From assembly GCA_028753945.1 (NCBI GenBank), contig JAPNXP010000011.1, positions 3,410,001-3,474,000 of the forward strand: DNA of 64,000 bases. The letters are read 5' to 3'. Source of the stretch: Hexactinellida sp. DTS-2022. Taxonomy: Eukaryota > Porifera > Hexactinellida. Shown here piece by piece: positions 19,795-30,975 of this stretch. The stretch's first letter is position 1; every line of letters begins with the position of its first letter. Under the pieces are notes generated by a model. It was not told the DNA's origin and made no database searches. It was given only the letters and a program-made list of their open reading frames with translations. The position numbers and the translations under genes were made by a program.

Positions 19795-22446
19795 ATGGCT
19801 CTTGTTGGAATAGATATCGGAAATCAAACTTGCTATGTTGGAGCAGCTATCGGTGGAGGTATAGAAATTATCACTAATGACGTCACAGACAGATTGACAC
19901 CTGCCATAATATCATTTCGAACTTATGATCGACAAATTGGTGCAAGGGCTAAGAGTCAAACAATTATAAATTACAAGAATACTCTCCTCGAGTTCAAAAA
20001 CTTACTTGGCAGAGAATACGCTGACCCTATTGTTCAGAAGGAGATAAGCAAGTTACCATTCACAGTGGGTCAATACCCATCCTCTAACGAAGTGGGTATA
20101 ATGGTGAACTACTTAGGAGAAGACAGATGGTTCACTCCAACACAAATATACTCTATGCTACTAAGACATATTACCGAAACAGCTGAAAAAACCCTCAACA
20201 CTAAGATTGCATCTGCAGTTATATCGGTCCCCACACATTTCACTGATATGCAGAGGAGAGCCGTATTGGATGCAGCAAAGTTGGCCGGCGTTAACTTACA
20301 ACGCCTGCTGAACGACGGTAATGCAGTGGCTCTTGCGTATGGAATATACAAAAAAGATTTGCCTGAAGATGACCATCAGCCAAGAAATGTAGCATTTGTT
20401 GACATAGGCCATACTAGTATACAGGTTAATATCTTTGCGTTTTCAAATGGAAAAGCAAACTGCCTATCTTCTGTGTCTAATCCTCAGCTAGGTGGGCGAG
20501 ATTTTGATGAACGATTGTTCAATCACTTCGCCACTCAATTTAATCAAAAATACAAACTAAACATCCTCGATTTCAAGAAACCTTGCTTAAAGTTGCTAAC
20601 TGAGTGTGAAAAGCTGAAAAAATTGCTGAGTGCTAACATTACCAGCATTCCAATGAACATTGAATGTCTCCTTGAGGATTTTGACTTTTCATCTAGAATG
20701 CATCGTGTCGAATTTGAGGAACTTTGTAGTGATTTACTTATTCAAGTTGAAAGTATTGTGCAGGAAGCACTCTCCCAATCAAAAATGGAAGTTAAGGATA
20801 TCTATTCAGTTGAGTTAGTCGGTGGATCGAGTCGAATACCAGCTGTCTCAACTATTGTCGAGAAAGTATTCGGAAAAGAAGTGAGCAAAACTCTCAACTT
20901 CGATGAATCAGTAGCCAAAGGTTGTGCCATACAGTGCGCTCTCTTATCTCCAACTATTCGTGTCAGACAGTTCCATGTTGTTGGGGTAATCCCCTATGCA
21001 ATACGTATCAACTGGTTTGATGCTGAAACAGGAGATAAAGGAGAAATGAATGCATTCAAAGTTGGATCACCTTCTAATCTCTCTAAGGTTCTTTCTTATT
21101 ATAGAAAATCTGATTTCAAAATTGAATGTAGTTACAATAATCCCCATAATACTAACCATCACAATCCATCGATTGCAGTGTTTACAATAAAGAACGTCAA
21201 GCCGACCGAAGAAGGACAGGCTTCTAAAGTAAAGGTTAAGTTCAGGGTAGACAATAGTGGCATTCTCACCATTCCAAATGTGGAATTAGTTGAGAAGAAA
21301 ATTATTGAAGTGAAAGAGGAAGAAAAACTTAATGAAAAGTCTGATGGTAAAAGCAAAGGAGATAAAGGAGACGAATTGAAAAATCAGGCAGAAATGGACA
21401 AAGTAAAACTGGAAATTCCAAGTAATGATGCTTTGTTTGAAACTACCGAAAAAGTACAAGATGGAGATGTGAGTATGTCAGATAGTACTACTGCGGAAAT
21501 TATACATCCGACTGAATCCACAGAATCACCTGATGCTCCTCCTATGGATGTAGCTAATCAGGAAATGCCTATACTGACTCCAAATGAAGATATAGAACAA
21601 ACACCTGAAGTTCATATTCCAAAGAAGTTCAAGGAAGTGATCAACAGTATAATTCTACCAGTAATGGTAGAGGCTAAATGTATGTCACAAATTGAAATTG
21701 ATAGAGCAATGGAGATCGAAGGAAAGCTCTTATCACAAGATTATTATCAAGCTGAAAAGGCCAATTGTAAAAATGAACTTGAAGAATATGTGTATGAGAT
21801 GCGGGATAAGGTGGATTCCTATCTGAGTGAGTTTTTCCAAGAGTCAACCTTGTATACATTCAAAACGGACCTTGAAAAGATTGATAATTGGCTTGTTGAT
21901 GACAACACAGAAGAGGAACCCTCTCTCTACAAGAAAAATTTGAAGGGTCTTAGGGATCAAAGCGACCCAGCGATCATGCGATACAGAGAGTTTCAGGATC
22001 GACCTGGGGCTTTCAACCTGTTAGGTCAAAGTTTAGTCCGCTACCGAAAGTTTCTTGATGAGTTCAGAGGTGGTAATGAACAGTACCTGCACTTACAGTT
22101 GGAAGATGTTGAAAAGGTCGAGATAGCTGTTAAAGAAAAGCAAGCTTGGTTAGAAGAACAGTTACAAGCTCATCAAAACATATTGGCATTTCAAAATCCC
22201 AATGTAACTGCTGCTGAAATTATTGCTAATGCTAAAAGGCTCGAAGATATAGCACAACCGATTATGACTAAACCCATACCAAAGCCAATAATAGAACCGC
22301 CAAAAGATGAAGTTACCCCAACTGAGAAACCACAAACAGATGATCCACCTGCTGACAGCATGGAAGAAGTACCTGCTCCTGGTAATCAAGAGCAGCTTCC
22401 AACCCAAGATACGCTTGATGCCCAGCAAGGGATGGACTTGGACTAA
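19795..22446 (+). CDS. HSPA4: Hsp110-family chaperone (HSPA4/HSPH1 type)
   Basis: 883 residues in one uninterrupted exon; vertebrate HSPA4 and HSPH1 are about 840-860. Hsp110 proteins are cytosolic nucleotide-exchange factors and holdases that recharge Hsp70 with ATP and aid disaggregation. The nucleotide-binding domain spans about 1-385: GIDIGNQTCYVG (phosphate 1), VAFVDIGHTSIQV (phosphate 2, about 200) and VELVGGSSRIPAV (adenosine, about 340). A beta substrate-binding domain follows (SKVLSYYRK, about 425), then a long acidic loop (about 505-600), which separates Hsp110 from Hsp70. The helical domain contains EEYVYEMRDKV, nearly as in human HSPA4. The tail ends GMDLD, like the vertebrate MDID, not the EEVD of Hsp70. 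The start is supported by the family N-terminus and a purine at -3. Whether it is the HSPA4 or HSPH1 orthologue cannot be decided; invertebrates usually have one gene. Codons are A/T-rich. Confidence 0.97.
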   Translation: MALVGIDIGNQTCYVGAAIGGGIEIITNDVTDRLTPAIISFRTYDRQIGARAKSQTIINYKNTLLEFKNLLGREYADPIVQKEISKLPFTVGQYPSSNEVGIMVNYLGEDRWFTPTQIYSMLLRHITETAEKTLNTKIASAVISVPTHFTDMQRRAVLDAAKLAGVNLQRLLNDGNAVALAYGIYKKDLPEDDHQPRNVAFVDIGHTSIQVNIFAFSNGKANCLSSVSNPQLGGRDFDERLFNHFATQFNQKYKLNILDFKKPCLKLLTECEKLKKLLSANITSIPMNIECLLEDFDFSSRMHRVEFEELCSDLLIQVESIVQEALSQSKMEVKDIYSVELVGGSSRIPAVSTIVEKVFGKEVSKTLNFDESVAKGCAIQCALLSPTIRVRQFHVVGVIPYAIRINWFDAETGDKGEMNAFKVGSPSNLSKVLSYYRKSDFKIECSYNNPHNTNHHNPSIAVFTIKNVKPTEEGQASKVKVKFRVDNSGILTIPNVELVEKKIIEVKEEEKLNEKSDGKSKGDKGDELKNQAEMDKVKLEIPSNDALFETTEKVQDGDVSMSDSTTAEIIHPTESTESPDAPPMDVANQEMPILTPNEDIEQTPEVHIPKKFKEVINSIILPVMVEAKCMSQIEIDRAMEIEGKLLSQDYYQAEKANCKNELEEYVYEMRDKVDSYLSEFFQESTLYTFKTDLEKIDNWLVDDNTEEEPSLYKKNLKGLRDQSDPAIMRYREFQDRPGAFNLLGQSLVRYRKFLDEFRGGNEQYLHLQLEDVEKVEIAVKEKQAWLEEQLQAHQNILAFQNPNVTAAEIIANAKRLEDIAQPIMTKPIPKPIIEPPKDEVTPTEKPQTDDPPADSMEEVPAPGNQEQLPTQDTLDAQQGMDLD

Positions 22447-23404
22447 TAAACTTGTTAGTGAATAGCCATTATACTATGTAGTAGTATATACACTATTAGA
22501 AACTGTTCTACTGTTAGTTTCAAATTAGGTTATCACTCTCTGTTTAGAGATGATGATTAGTTGTGAATGTAGTATCTTATCCTAGTATGTTTTGGGTATT
22601 GTAAAATTCTAGAAAATTTGTTCTCTTAACTTTGTTTGCAGCCCAAGTGCAGTTTTAGTGTTTTACTTAAAAGAGGTATATGTACTTTGACTAGTTTAAC
22701 CTCAATTGAACCGATGTAGTTACTCTAAGTGGAATTCGACTAGTCCGAATGTGAATAGAAATTTACTTACTAATGCGTAGCTAAAATTTGTTCGACTTGA
22801 TTATATATTTATATATTTAAGGAATGATCTATTGATCTGGGAGGTAAGTTTGAAGACCACTGACGTATATTGAATTAATTACTCGTGACTTTTTTTAACC
22901 TTAATTAACATTTTGATGCATTATTTCGGGTTTTAATATCGATCTTAGAAAAGAGAAGGATAGGTACGTATGTACAAACCTGAAATTGACAAATTGATAT
23001 TGTGTATACGTACGAAAATTACTAGTTATGAATTGGTTAAAATTCGTTGTCATTAAATTGGTCACATGGAAAATTCGTCGCGTGATAGATTGATAGTAGA
23101 GCAACACTCGCTTAACATTATCAAAGAAATAATCCTGGGATAAAGCTTTGTAACCTCAAAAAAAAGAATTCCTAAAACAGCCAAATTAATTAGAATCGAA
23201 ACTGAGCTCCCAAAACCAAATCGTGTATGGTGGGCCGTGACCTACGTTATAATAAAGCCTATTCAGTGTTATCAAAATGTGGACTATGGATACTGTCGAA
23301 GGCCATTGTAAAATAGAGGGCACTTCTTTATCTCAATTATTAGTAATGGTAGACCTGAATATGTTTTGTAACTATATGGGAACTTCCGAATATGATATAT
23401 AGAA
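22447..23404. other. Downstream of Hsp110, non-coding
   Basis: AATAAA overlaps the stop codon region at 22445, probably too close to serve as the only polyadenylation signal. Words like AATTCGTCGCG near 23040-23085 match the 13465-13612 repeat. No gene seen. Confidence 0.45.
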
Positions 23405-23830
23405 CCTTTCAGAATTGAAATATGTCATCATTTGATGACGTAATCGTCAATTTTCGTTCGAATTATCATGTTTTAAAGCCCTGTTTTAACACAGTTAAAC
23501 GCGTTATATATGTTCAACATTGGTACATGATGATACCCAGACCTAGTTAAATAAAATATATCAAAATTATAATAGGAATGTTGACATATTTCTCGGTTGT
23601 CAGGCAAATGTATATTTCCTAAAATGAGCCATAACACCAAAACTATAATTGTTATGTAAACTAGACTACGCCCATCTATCCGCAATAGGTAACTTCCCAT
23701 TCATCGATAGTACATTTTATATGCCTTACTTTGATACTTTTTGAGTTTATGAGCTTAGTACCATTTACGGAATACGAGTTAATTATCTCATAAACTCAAA
23801 AAAGTGATAATTCGAACGAAAATTGAGCGC
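23405..23830 (-). mobile_element. Palindromic MITE, family P copy B (reverse)
   Basis: Matches the 16717-17400 copy in reverse complement: GTTATGTAAACTAGACTACG, ATCCGCAATAGGTAACTTCC, AAATGTATATTTCC and GACGTAATCG blocks in matching order. Internal inverted repeat GAGTTTATGAG/CTCATAAACTC. Non-coding. Confidence 0.65.
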
Positions 23831-23854
23831 GCCCCTATATACATTTATATCTAT

Positions 23855-24378
23855 ACTATTAAAACACAAACACGTATATGTGTTTCTGTGTATATGTGTA
23901 TATGTGTATATGTGTATATTGTTTGTATGTTACGAGTTGATTGAAGAAAGTGGACGGTTTTCAAATGTGATTTTTGGCATATAGGGGTAACTTTTTGCAC
24001 CCGCCAACAAGTTGAGGTTTCCACTCAAAATTTCTCACACCTCGACAAGTTATGACGTCATTGTCACATTTCGAGAACCCTGGAAAGTCACTTAATCGCA
24101 CATAATTCGCGCCCTTTAAGAGAGAAAAATCTGAAAATTTAATAGAACATGTTCATTAATGATGCGGACAGGTTGGTCACACCAGATTGCCAATATGCTA
24201 TCTCATTATCGCATGATGACGTAATCATTAAAATTTTACATTGTTAAATTTGACTAATTAGGCCTATTTACGCTTTATAATCTATATTAGGAGTATATAA
24301 ACCACACACCAACCGCGTAGCGGTTGGTGTGTGGTTGTGTTCTGCCGCGAAGCGACCTATCAAGCGAAGCGCGCTAGT
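23855..24378 (+). mobile_element. Helentron-like non-autonomous element (copy H1)
   Basis: Begins ACTATTAAAACACAAAC, then a GTATAT microsatellite (23880-23930), GTTGATTGAAGAAAGTGGAC, and ends with a 3' hairpin around ACCGCGTAGCGGT (24319-24331) and GCGAAGCGCGCTAGT. Two copies of the same family lie head to tail at 55967-57449. No ORF. The layout (5' microsatellite, 3' palindrome, fixed 3' end) resembles Helentron-derived interspersed elements. Confidence 0.65.
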
Positions 24379-24612
24379 ATTCTATATTTTACAATTACTG
24401 AGACCTAATTGTAGAAATTTAGGACTAGAGCAGTCCATATGAAGTAAGGTAATCCACAATTTCCCTCGTTTTATTTAAATAAATCTTATTTCCATATAGA
24501 CAGTAGACACATGGAGTCTCTAATCCAATACCTGCTCCTCCGTTAATCGATATTAATTTACATTCAGCAAAAGCTTTATCTCCTTCTCAATTTTTACTGA
24601 AGCAGGCGATAT

Positions 24613-24792
24613 CAAGGTTTCATCCAGCCGTGCGCCACGCGACTCCAGGTGCCTAACTTTTAAAGGAAACTTTTTTAGGCGAACGAAAATTTATAAATGT
24701 CCATAGACGTAATACAAATGATCATTTTAGGCGCTTGTGAGCGAGCTCAAACTAAATCTAGGCGCATAAAATTTTGCCTGGTAGAAAGCTTC
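24613..24792 (+). mobile_element. hAT-type MITE (family A, copy 2)
   Basis: Starts CAAGGTTTCATCCAG and ends CTGGTAGAAAGCTTC. Internal CATAGACGTAATACAAAT and GTGAGCGAGCTCAA match copy 1. The TSD is imperfect: GGCGATAT (24605-24612) and CGCAATAT (24793-24800). Older than copy 1. Confidence 0.82.
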
Positions 24793-24800
24793 CGCAATAT

Positions 24801-25119
24801 AGTGGCACAAAATGTTCAAAAGTTCCTCGATGTTTGTGGCCATGGAAAAAGAGACTACTACTATTTCAAGCCGAGCCAGTCAATACTTAAAGGTTACTTT
24901 ATGAATGATAGTAAATATATATATATAACATTAGCTCAGTTTTAGAAATTTGAAAAACCAATAAACGGAGAGCCCTTTTATTACGGACCCTTGGGTTTCT
25001 TTGTCTAATCCCGAAATTCCAGGATTTGACAAATATTAATCCCGGGATCAGACAAAAAGTCAATCCCGAAATCCCAAGATTGCAAAATATGTCCGGGATT
25101 GTAAGCACTACTCCCGATG
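24801..25119. other. Non-coding; probable (CCCGG)-rich MITE remnant
   Basis: Words AATCCCGAAAT, ATCCCGGGAT and ATCCCGAAATCCC at 25000-25110 form inverted pairs. No gene seen. Confidence 0.45.
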
Positions 25120-25530
25120 ATATATATGTTGCAGGCCAAATGCGTTTCCAGGCGAAACGCGTTTCGCCTAGGCCAAACGCGTTTCGCCTGAGAAAAGACG
25201 CCAAACGCGTTTCGCCTAGGCCAAACGCGTTTCCATTTTAATATAATCCTCATGGGTGTCTATTATTAGATATTGAAATCACTATATGCTATTTATCGTT
25301 GATGTGGTAATTAGAGGCTATTATTAAGCAGTTAATTAAGATCATCCAAGCTCTTCCTTTTCATTCATACACGTATTTAATTATTATTCATTTATACGAA
25401 TTAACCTAACCTTCGTTATAGTATAGTATTTTATTATTATTATTCATTATTAATTAAGGATCAATACAATTTACACAAATTCTAATACTGAGTACTGTGA
25501 GTAGCGAATTTTTATATCTAAGTGGCCGAT
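25120..25530 (+). repeat. Left arm of a near-identical 0.41-kb inverted repeat
   Basis: Opens ATATATATGTTGCAGGCC, continues with five AACGCGTTTCG/AACGCGTTTGG-type words, then A+T-rich unique sequence to GTGGCCGAT. The reverse complement occurs at 28383-28793 with almost no difference by eye. The short frames on both arms are repeat artefacts. Confidence 0.92.
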
Positions 25531-26185
25531 TTTGTGATTAGTATCTTATGTGACTTATTAACTTATTAATTTTCCAAGTTTGGTTGATTGCTTGTTATAC
25601 TAAATGTTTGGGGCAATTGGGGCTGTCGACATTTCAAAAGTGGCCTGCATATCCTACCATGTTCCACTTGTGGCACAGGTGGCACAAATTTAAAGTGACT
25701 AAGTTAAAAACTAATTGTAGGAATATTTATTGTAAGGTGTCTCCTCAAGTAATTTCTTTGTCAACAATATGACATTTAATGGGTGTACAACAGTGGCGTA
25801 GCCAGGGAGGGGCCAGACGGGGCCAGGCCCCGGTTAGCGCGGCTGAGGCTTGGTGCCCGACCGGCTCAGTATTTCAACCCTGGGACCCTGCTGAAATACA
25901 TAGTCAGGGCTTGCTGCAAAGGCGCATCTAGGACAAGGATGGGGAGCAAACATATTCTTCGTCGATACCGTTACTTTACTGTCCTATTATTGTTCAAACC
26001 AAATACTCTCGTTCAAAATCTAATTACTCTCATACTTTCTCGAGCTTTTCTTTTCAAAAGTGTGCAACCTCTATTATCCGAACTATGTACAGTGCCCTAC
26101 CAAAAGTATTCGTACGCCGCCGATAAATTCTGAATTTTAATTATAGATTTGCTGTCGAATTAAATCATACAATTAGCTAAAGGCT

Positions 26186-26579
26186 CGCACAAGGGTGGGG
26201 TTGGTTAACCGATGAGGCTACGGTTACAATTCGATTTCTCGCCACGGTTAACTGGTTAACCGCCCATCCTACTCAATACTATAAATCCTTTATAAATTTT
26301 GATTATACTACAGAATAAGACTCAGCTCAGGCTCAGCTGTATATAGTATAACCGCATAAGTATAATAACTGATACATTTCGTGCTTTAGGTAAATTTAAA
26401 TCAATGTTTTCTAAGAAAATTTATAAGTGGTGATGAGAAATAGATTTTGGACTACATATTCTGATAAAATTCAAAAAGATTTAATACTTTATACATTAAT
26501 TTTCCAATAACTCTGCTGATATTCAACAGACCGGCTAACTGGTTAATAAAATCTCTAACCGTTAACCGAATCCAGCCTT
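26186..26579 (+). repeat. Dispersed repeat (family B, copy 2)
   Basis: Left end CAAGGGTGGGGTTGGTTAAC, right end GTTAACCGAATCCAGCCTTG: imperfect inverted repeats. Shares GTGGTGATGAGAAATAGAT and TGATACATTTCG with 3521-3800. TSD not evident. Confidence 0.6.
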
Positions 26580-26814
26580 GCCTGCAGGAGCAGGTGCGGC
26601 AGGTGTGGCCTTGACCGCAACAATATTTTAGAAAGCCGCATCAATATTCGGGTACCATTTTGAGTCAAACTGAGATCAATAACTCGACGTCACTTCGCCG
26701 CACCAATAATAATTTCCTTGCTATGAGCCTGTATGAGATTGTGCTTAATAATGGAAGGAAATTAATGTATCTAGAACAATGGCACACTATCTACGAGAAT
26801 TGTTGAGATTAGTA

Positions 26815-26895
26815 CCACAGAACAACCGTGAAGCGGTTGTTCTGTGGAAATTAGAGGTGTCGAAGCGACCGAGCAAGCGTTGTACGCTAGTATTA
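26815..26895 (+). mobile_element. Helentron-like 3' end (fragment)
   Basis: Hairpin CCACAGAACAACCGTGAAG... with its complement, loop region CGTGAAGCG, followed by GTCGAAGCGACCGAGCAAGC and CGCTAGT. Same 3' layout as H1-H3 with a different stem. Confidence 0.6.
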
Positions 26896-26943
26896 TATAA
26901 TATTATAGTTAAAAATACTTTGTTGTATGGGATGCCGTATCCC

Positions 26944-26944
26944 C

Positions 26945-26993
<49 letters not shown>
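26944..26993. repeat. (TTA)n microsatellite
   Basis: About sixteen uninterrupted TTA units. It produces the Leu- and Asn-rich frames on the two strands, which are not genes. Confidence 0.97.
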
Positions 26994-26997
<4 letters not shown>

Positions 26998-27285
26998 ATT
27001 GTGTGACTAGTAGCAGCAAGAACAATAATGCCCTGGTTTTTCACATAAACTCTGAAAAGATTTTACGGGGCAAGCCCACTCTAGATCGCTCGCTACGCTC
27101 GCTGGGATAAAATTTTGACCCCCCTAGATTTTCTTCTGGATTCGCATGGGTGAGTGCCCCATGTGTGTGCCCAGGTTGACCTCAAGTTCTGGCTACGCCA
27201 CTGGTGTACTATGAGACCTATCTAATAGTTGTGTTCTGGATACACAACTAACGCAACCATGATTCAAAGCGGATCATCGCCCTGT

Positions 27286-27420
27286 GTAGCAGCCCAGATT
27301 ATACCCCCCACCAGAATATACCCGGTGTATAACTAGCCTAGCGGCGGTCCTAGCCTAGTTTGTACCCCGGGGGTTAAACTGGGCTAGCCCAGAATATTCC
27401 TCCTGTCTTCGTTTATAATA
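27286..27420. mobile_element. End of a (GTAGCAGCCCAG) MITE family
   Basis: GTAGCAGCCCAGATTATACC followed by repeated TATACCCGG and CTAGCC words. Same family as 29307-29470 and 31760-31925. Only this one end is seen here. Confidence 0.5.
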
Positions 27421-27537
27421 GCATGTGCAAAATATAGATTGTTTGGTGTAATCTATGATAGCATTATGTTGTATAAGTTACGGACTGTCTCATAAATAGG
27501 AAACCGCCTCAGATTTCGTTTCAGTCGACAATATATA

Positions 27538-27950
27538 TTTGATTTAAGTCTTAAGATCGATCTTAAGACCGAACTTAAAAATAACGTTAAGGTAAATATG
27601 ATTAGAATACAGCATTATCCTAATTAAATACAAAACTAATGTATAATTTAGTTATTGTTTATTTATTATTGATCTAGTAAAAATATATAATTCTATATTT
27701 TTATTTTTGAGCGCAATTAATGTCAAATTATTAGGAACAAAGAAGAAATATTTTAAGTTTATTTGAAGTCTAATATCAATCAAGGTAGATTAAATGTTCG
27801 ATAGATCATAGAAGTACGTTTGAACAACGTTTATGAAGTAATTAGTTAAAATCGAATCAAATACAATACTTAAGACACCTCTCTAAGTTGCTTAAGTTCG
27901 GTCTTAAGTTCGAACTTAAATCTTAGTGAATACCGATCTTAGTGAATACT
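27538..27950. mobile_element. TIR element with CTTAAGTTCGGTCTTAAG-type ends
   Basis: Left TTAAGATCGATCTTAAGACC and right CTTAAGTTCGGTCTTAAG with ATCTTAGTGAATA are inverted and internally repeated. The interior is A+T-rich without frames. TSD not determined. Confidence 0.5.
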
Positions 27951-28382
27951 GCCGCTGACTGTACTTGTTTACCTTATTTAACTTTTGGAAGTTAGTTATA
28001 TCTCCAATATAAATTCGGTTTCTATTCTCCTAACGTTTTAATACAATGCGAATAACAAACACAGATGTCCTCCCGACAGCAATTATCCCATATCCTAACA
28101 GCTGACACATTATAAGGGTGTTATCCAGGCGTGCTGGGCGCGCCTAAAAGAGCGTAATTTGGCAGGATTTTATCTAGGCGTACAAAATCGATTCTAGGCC
28201 TACAATATCGAGAGTTATGCCATCTCTCTAAGTCCATTTTCCGTGGCATTTTTGATGGAGGAAAAACATAGTTACTAAACTAAGACTAAAGTGATAGAAA
28301 TGTATAATATTGGGATGATATGCAACACTTAAAATTAGTTGTCAGTATGTAATAGTAATGCTACATAAGTCAAACAAGTCAC

Positions 28383-28793
28383 ATCGGTCACTCAGATATA
28401 AAAATTCGCTACTCACAGTACTCAGTATTAGAATTTGTGTAAATTGTATTGATCCTTAATTAATAATGAATAATAATAATAAAATACTATACTATAACGA
28501 AGGTTAGGTTAATTCGTATAAATGAATAATAATTAAATACGTGTATGAATGAAAAGGAAGAGCTTGGATGATCTTAATTAACTGCTTAATAATAGCCTCT
28601 AATTACCACATCAACGATAAATAGCATATAGTGATTTCAATATCTAATAATAGACACCCATGAGGATTATATTAAAATGGAAACGCGTTTGGCCTAGGCG
28701 AAACGCGTTTGGCGTCTTTTCTCAGGCGAAACGCGTTTGGCCTAGGCGAAACGCGTTTCGCCTGGAAACGCATTTGGCCTGCAACATATATAT
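28383..28793 (-). repeat. Right arm of the near-identical inverted repeat
   Basis: Reverse complement of 25120-25530, ending GCAACATATATAT. Includes the same AACGCGTTTGGCC words. Arms lie about 2.85 kb apart with unrelated elements between. Confidence 0.92.
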
Positions 28794-29306
28794 ATTCAAA
28801 TTAGTCGAAGGCTTGCTTATCCATAGTTGCGATATGTGGGATAATCCTGGTACAGATATATTGATTGTTGGTTTTCCAGCGTAAATCCTCCAGGGCATGG
28901 GATCAATCTCAAAATGGACTTTTCAAGTTATATTTGTGTTTGTTTTTTTGTTTTTACTGTGCCAACTATATTAATTAATATTTTGTGTAAATATTATATT
29001 TTTTGGGTGTGTTAATTTGTAAGTACAATTTAGCCAATATTAAGTCCGGCGAACACTATCGGACGTGGTTACTTTGGCGAGCTGTTATGGCCGATATAGA
29101 CACTCTTTCAATTGCCTCAATATCCAAAAATGTTCTCACTACATCAAAGTACTTGTGTACAAATTTTGGTGCTTTTATCAAAAAATGTACAATTGTATGG
29201 TTGTGCCGCTGCACTTCGTACTTGTTAAAGCTTTTTTTCCTTGTTAGATAATCCAATTCTGCTCGGGATTTTCCCCGAGGTAATCGATGGCTAATGACCC
29301 AGTGAC
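28794..29306. other. Non-coding; short frames at 29003-29256 on both strands
   Basis: The frames around 29003-29256 overlap on both strands and show no conserved motif. I do not call a gene. Confidence 0.45.
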
Positions 29307-29919
29307 CGGTGTAGCAGCCCAGATTAACCCCCCACCAGTATATACCCGGGTATAATCTGGCCGAGAACAGAATATACCCCCGGGTATATTCTGTCCTAGC
29401 CTAAAACATACCCGGGTATGAAGTGGGCTAGCCCAAAATATACCCCTCTACCACATAATATATCCCTCACTTATTGGGTATGCCTAATTTTCGGAACGGA
29501 ACGCAACGGGACAGTCCCGGAAAATCCAGATAACCAATTTTCGGGACGGGATATTAATAGTAAGTTGTCAAATATGTTGTATTTCGAATGACGATTGAAC
29601 AAAACACCAACCACAAGTTTATATTATTTGGTTTTAATTTTTATAACTAAAATACGTACTAATTCATTGAAAATAATGGCAAATAATTGTGAATAGATTA
29701 TAAACAATTCTTTTCCCGAATAATTCTTTATTTATCGTTAAAACTACCAAGAGAACTAATATTTGATAAAATTCAACTTCTCAGCGGGTAAACCTCGCTG
29801 ATACACTATCCAGATCGCGAATAGTAGTGAGTCGAATACCCAAAATTTGCCAAAAAGTTAATACACGTAGTTCATGAATAATTCGTTATATTCGAGAGTT
29901 ATTCTACTTGGAGATGGGA

Positions 29920-30128
29920 CTGTCACGAAATATTCGGTCCGGGGTAAATTTGGTCCGGCCGGACATAAAATTTCCCAGACCGAATATTTAAGACATCTTT
30001 GGTCCGGGTTTGCAAAATGTCCGGCCGGACTAAATATTTCAGATGTTTTTGGTCCGGGCTATTTTTCGATCCGGCCGGACCAAATATATCAGAAATATTT
30101 AGTCCGGGTTGATTCTTAATATTATTTT
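29920..30128 (+). repeat. Left arm of a 209-bp inverted repeat rich in GGTCCGGCCGGAC
   Basis: Begins CTGTCACGAAATATTCGG and ends TGATTCTTAATATTATTTTA. It contains several near copies of TCCGGCCGGAC. The reverse complement is at 31284-31492, same length. Confidence 0.9.
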
Positions 30129-30179
30129 ATGAAATAGACAGTTAATTGAATTTACTAAGAATTATTTGAATATCTACTA

Positions 30180-30351
30180 CAGTCGAAACTGGGTTTTTTT
30201 GCCCCCCTAAATGCATGGAAAAAGAGGCAAAAAAAACCGATACGCAAAAAACCCCGTATTTAACAATATACAGTTCTATGAGGTTATGAAGAAACAAGGA
30301 GAAGCAAGGAGGCAAAATAACCCGATAAGGCAAAAAACCCCGATTCGACTG
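30180..30351. mobile_element. pogo-type MITE, TA TSD
   Basis: Ends CAGTCGAAACTGGGTTTTTT and AACCCCGATTCGACTG, TA on both sides (30178-30179 and 30352-30353). Non-coding. Confidence 0.85.
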
Positions 30352-30518
30352 TATAGTACGCATTTAGCAGGGGTCTTCATACAATGGCTCGCGAGTTGAA
30401 CGTGGCTCACAAGTATGTTGTGTGTGACTGCATTAACTTGTGTATATTGTTGTTATGAGTATATAATAGACTAATAGTTAGTGCAGTCCCTCTCAATTTA
30501 TTTACTAAGCGAGGATTG

Positions 30519-30544
30519 GTGTCTGTCTGTCTGTCTGTCTGTTT
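30519..30544. repeat. (GTCT)n microsatellite
   Basis: Six GTCT/GTCTG-type units next to the start of the GTTAAC cluster. Confidence 0.9.
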
Positions 30545-30574
30545 GTAGCATAGGCTCCAGGGGTGGTGAATCTG

Positions 30575-30975
30575 CTGTTAACAGCCATTTTGGCTGTTTG
30601 CTGTTATCAGCTAAGTATTCGTCCCCAATTGGCATTAACCTTAACTGCATTTAAGTCGCCTTTAAGTTGTTAATTAACGCCAATTTAAGCTGTTAACAGC
30701 TCAAAATGGGCTGTTAACAGCTTAAATTGGCGTAACAGCCAATTCTAGCTGTTAACAGCCCATGTGAGCTGTTAACAGCCAATTCATTAATTGTATCAGT
30801 AAAAGGGACAAGCAAAGAAAATTATACTCAAAATTTTTTAAATTCGAATTGTATATCGTATTTAAATAACAGTTAAATTTGAAACTAAATGATTATATAA
30901 TAATATTTCAATTATTGCATTGGTCAGCATCTAGCTGTTAACAGCTTCGATTTCCTTTGCTGTTAACAGCCAGTG
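30575..30975. repeat. Cluster of seven GCTGTTAACAGC palindromes
   Basis: The 12-bp palindrome GCTGTTAACAGC occurs at about 30579, 30688, 30709, 30750, 30769, 30931 and 30957, with variant halves between. Probably a MITE built of palindromic subrepeats; no TSD identified. Confidence 0.8.

Larger units (their letters stand above)
25791..27203. mobile_element. hAT-type non-autonomous element, 1.4 kb, 8-bp TSD with one mismatch
   Basis: Ends CAGTGGCGTAGCCAG and CTGGCTACGCCACTG form a perfect TIR. GTGTACAA (25783-25790) and GTGTACTA (27204-27211) flank it. It carries later insertions: the family B repeat at 26186-26579, a Helentron-like 3' end at 26815-26895 and a (TTA)n run at 26944-26993. A related end lies at 53484-53513. 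No transposase remains. Confidence 0.85.

Noticed and set aside
25005-25253. Frame with repeated KRVWPRRNAF-type residues (also at 28660-28884)
   Set aside because: It is the translation of AACGCGTTTGGCC repeats on the two arms of an inverted repeat; no independent coding evidence.
26779-27044. Leu-rich and Asn-rich small proteins
   Set aside because: Produced by the (TTA)n microsatellite on the two strands.
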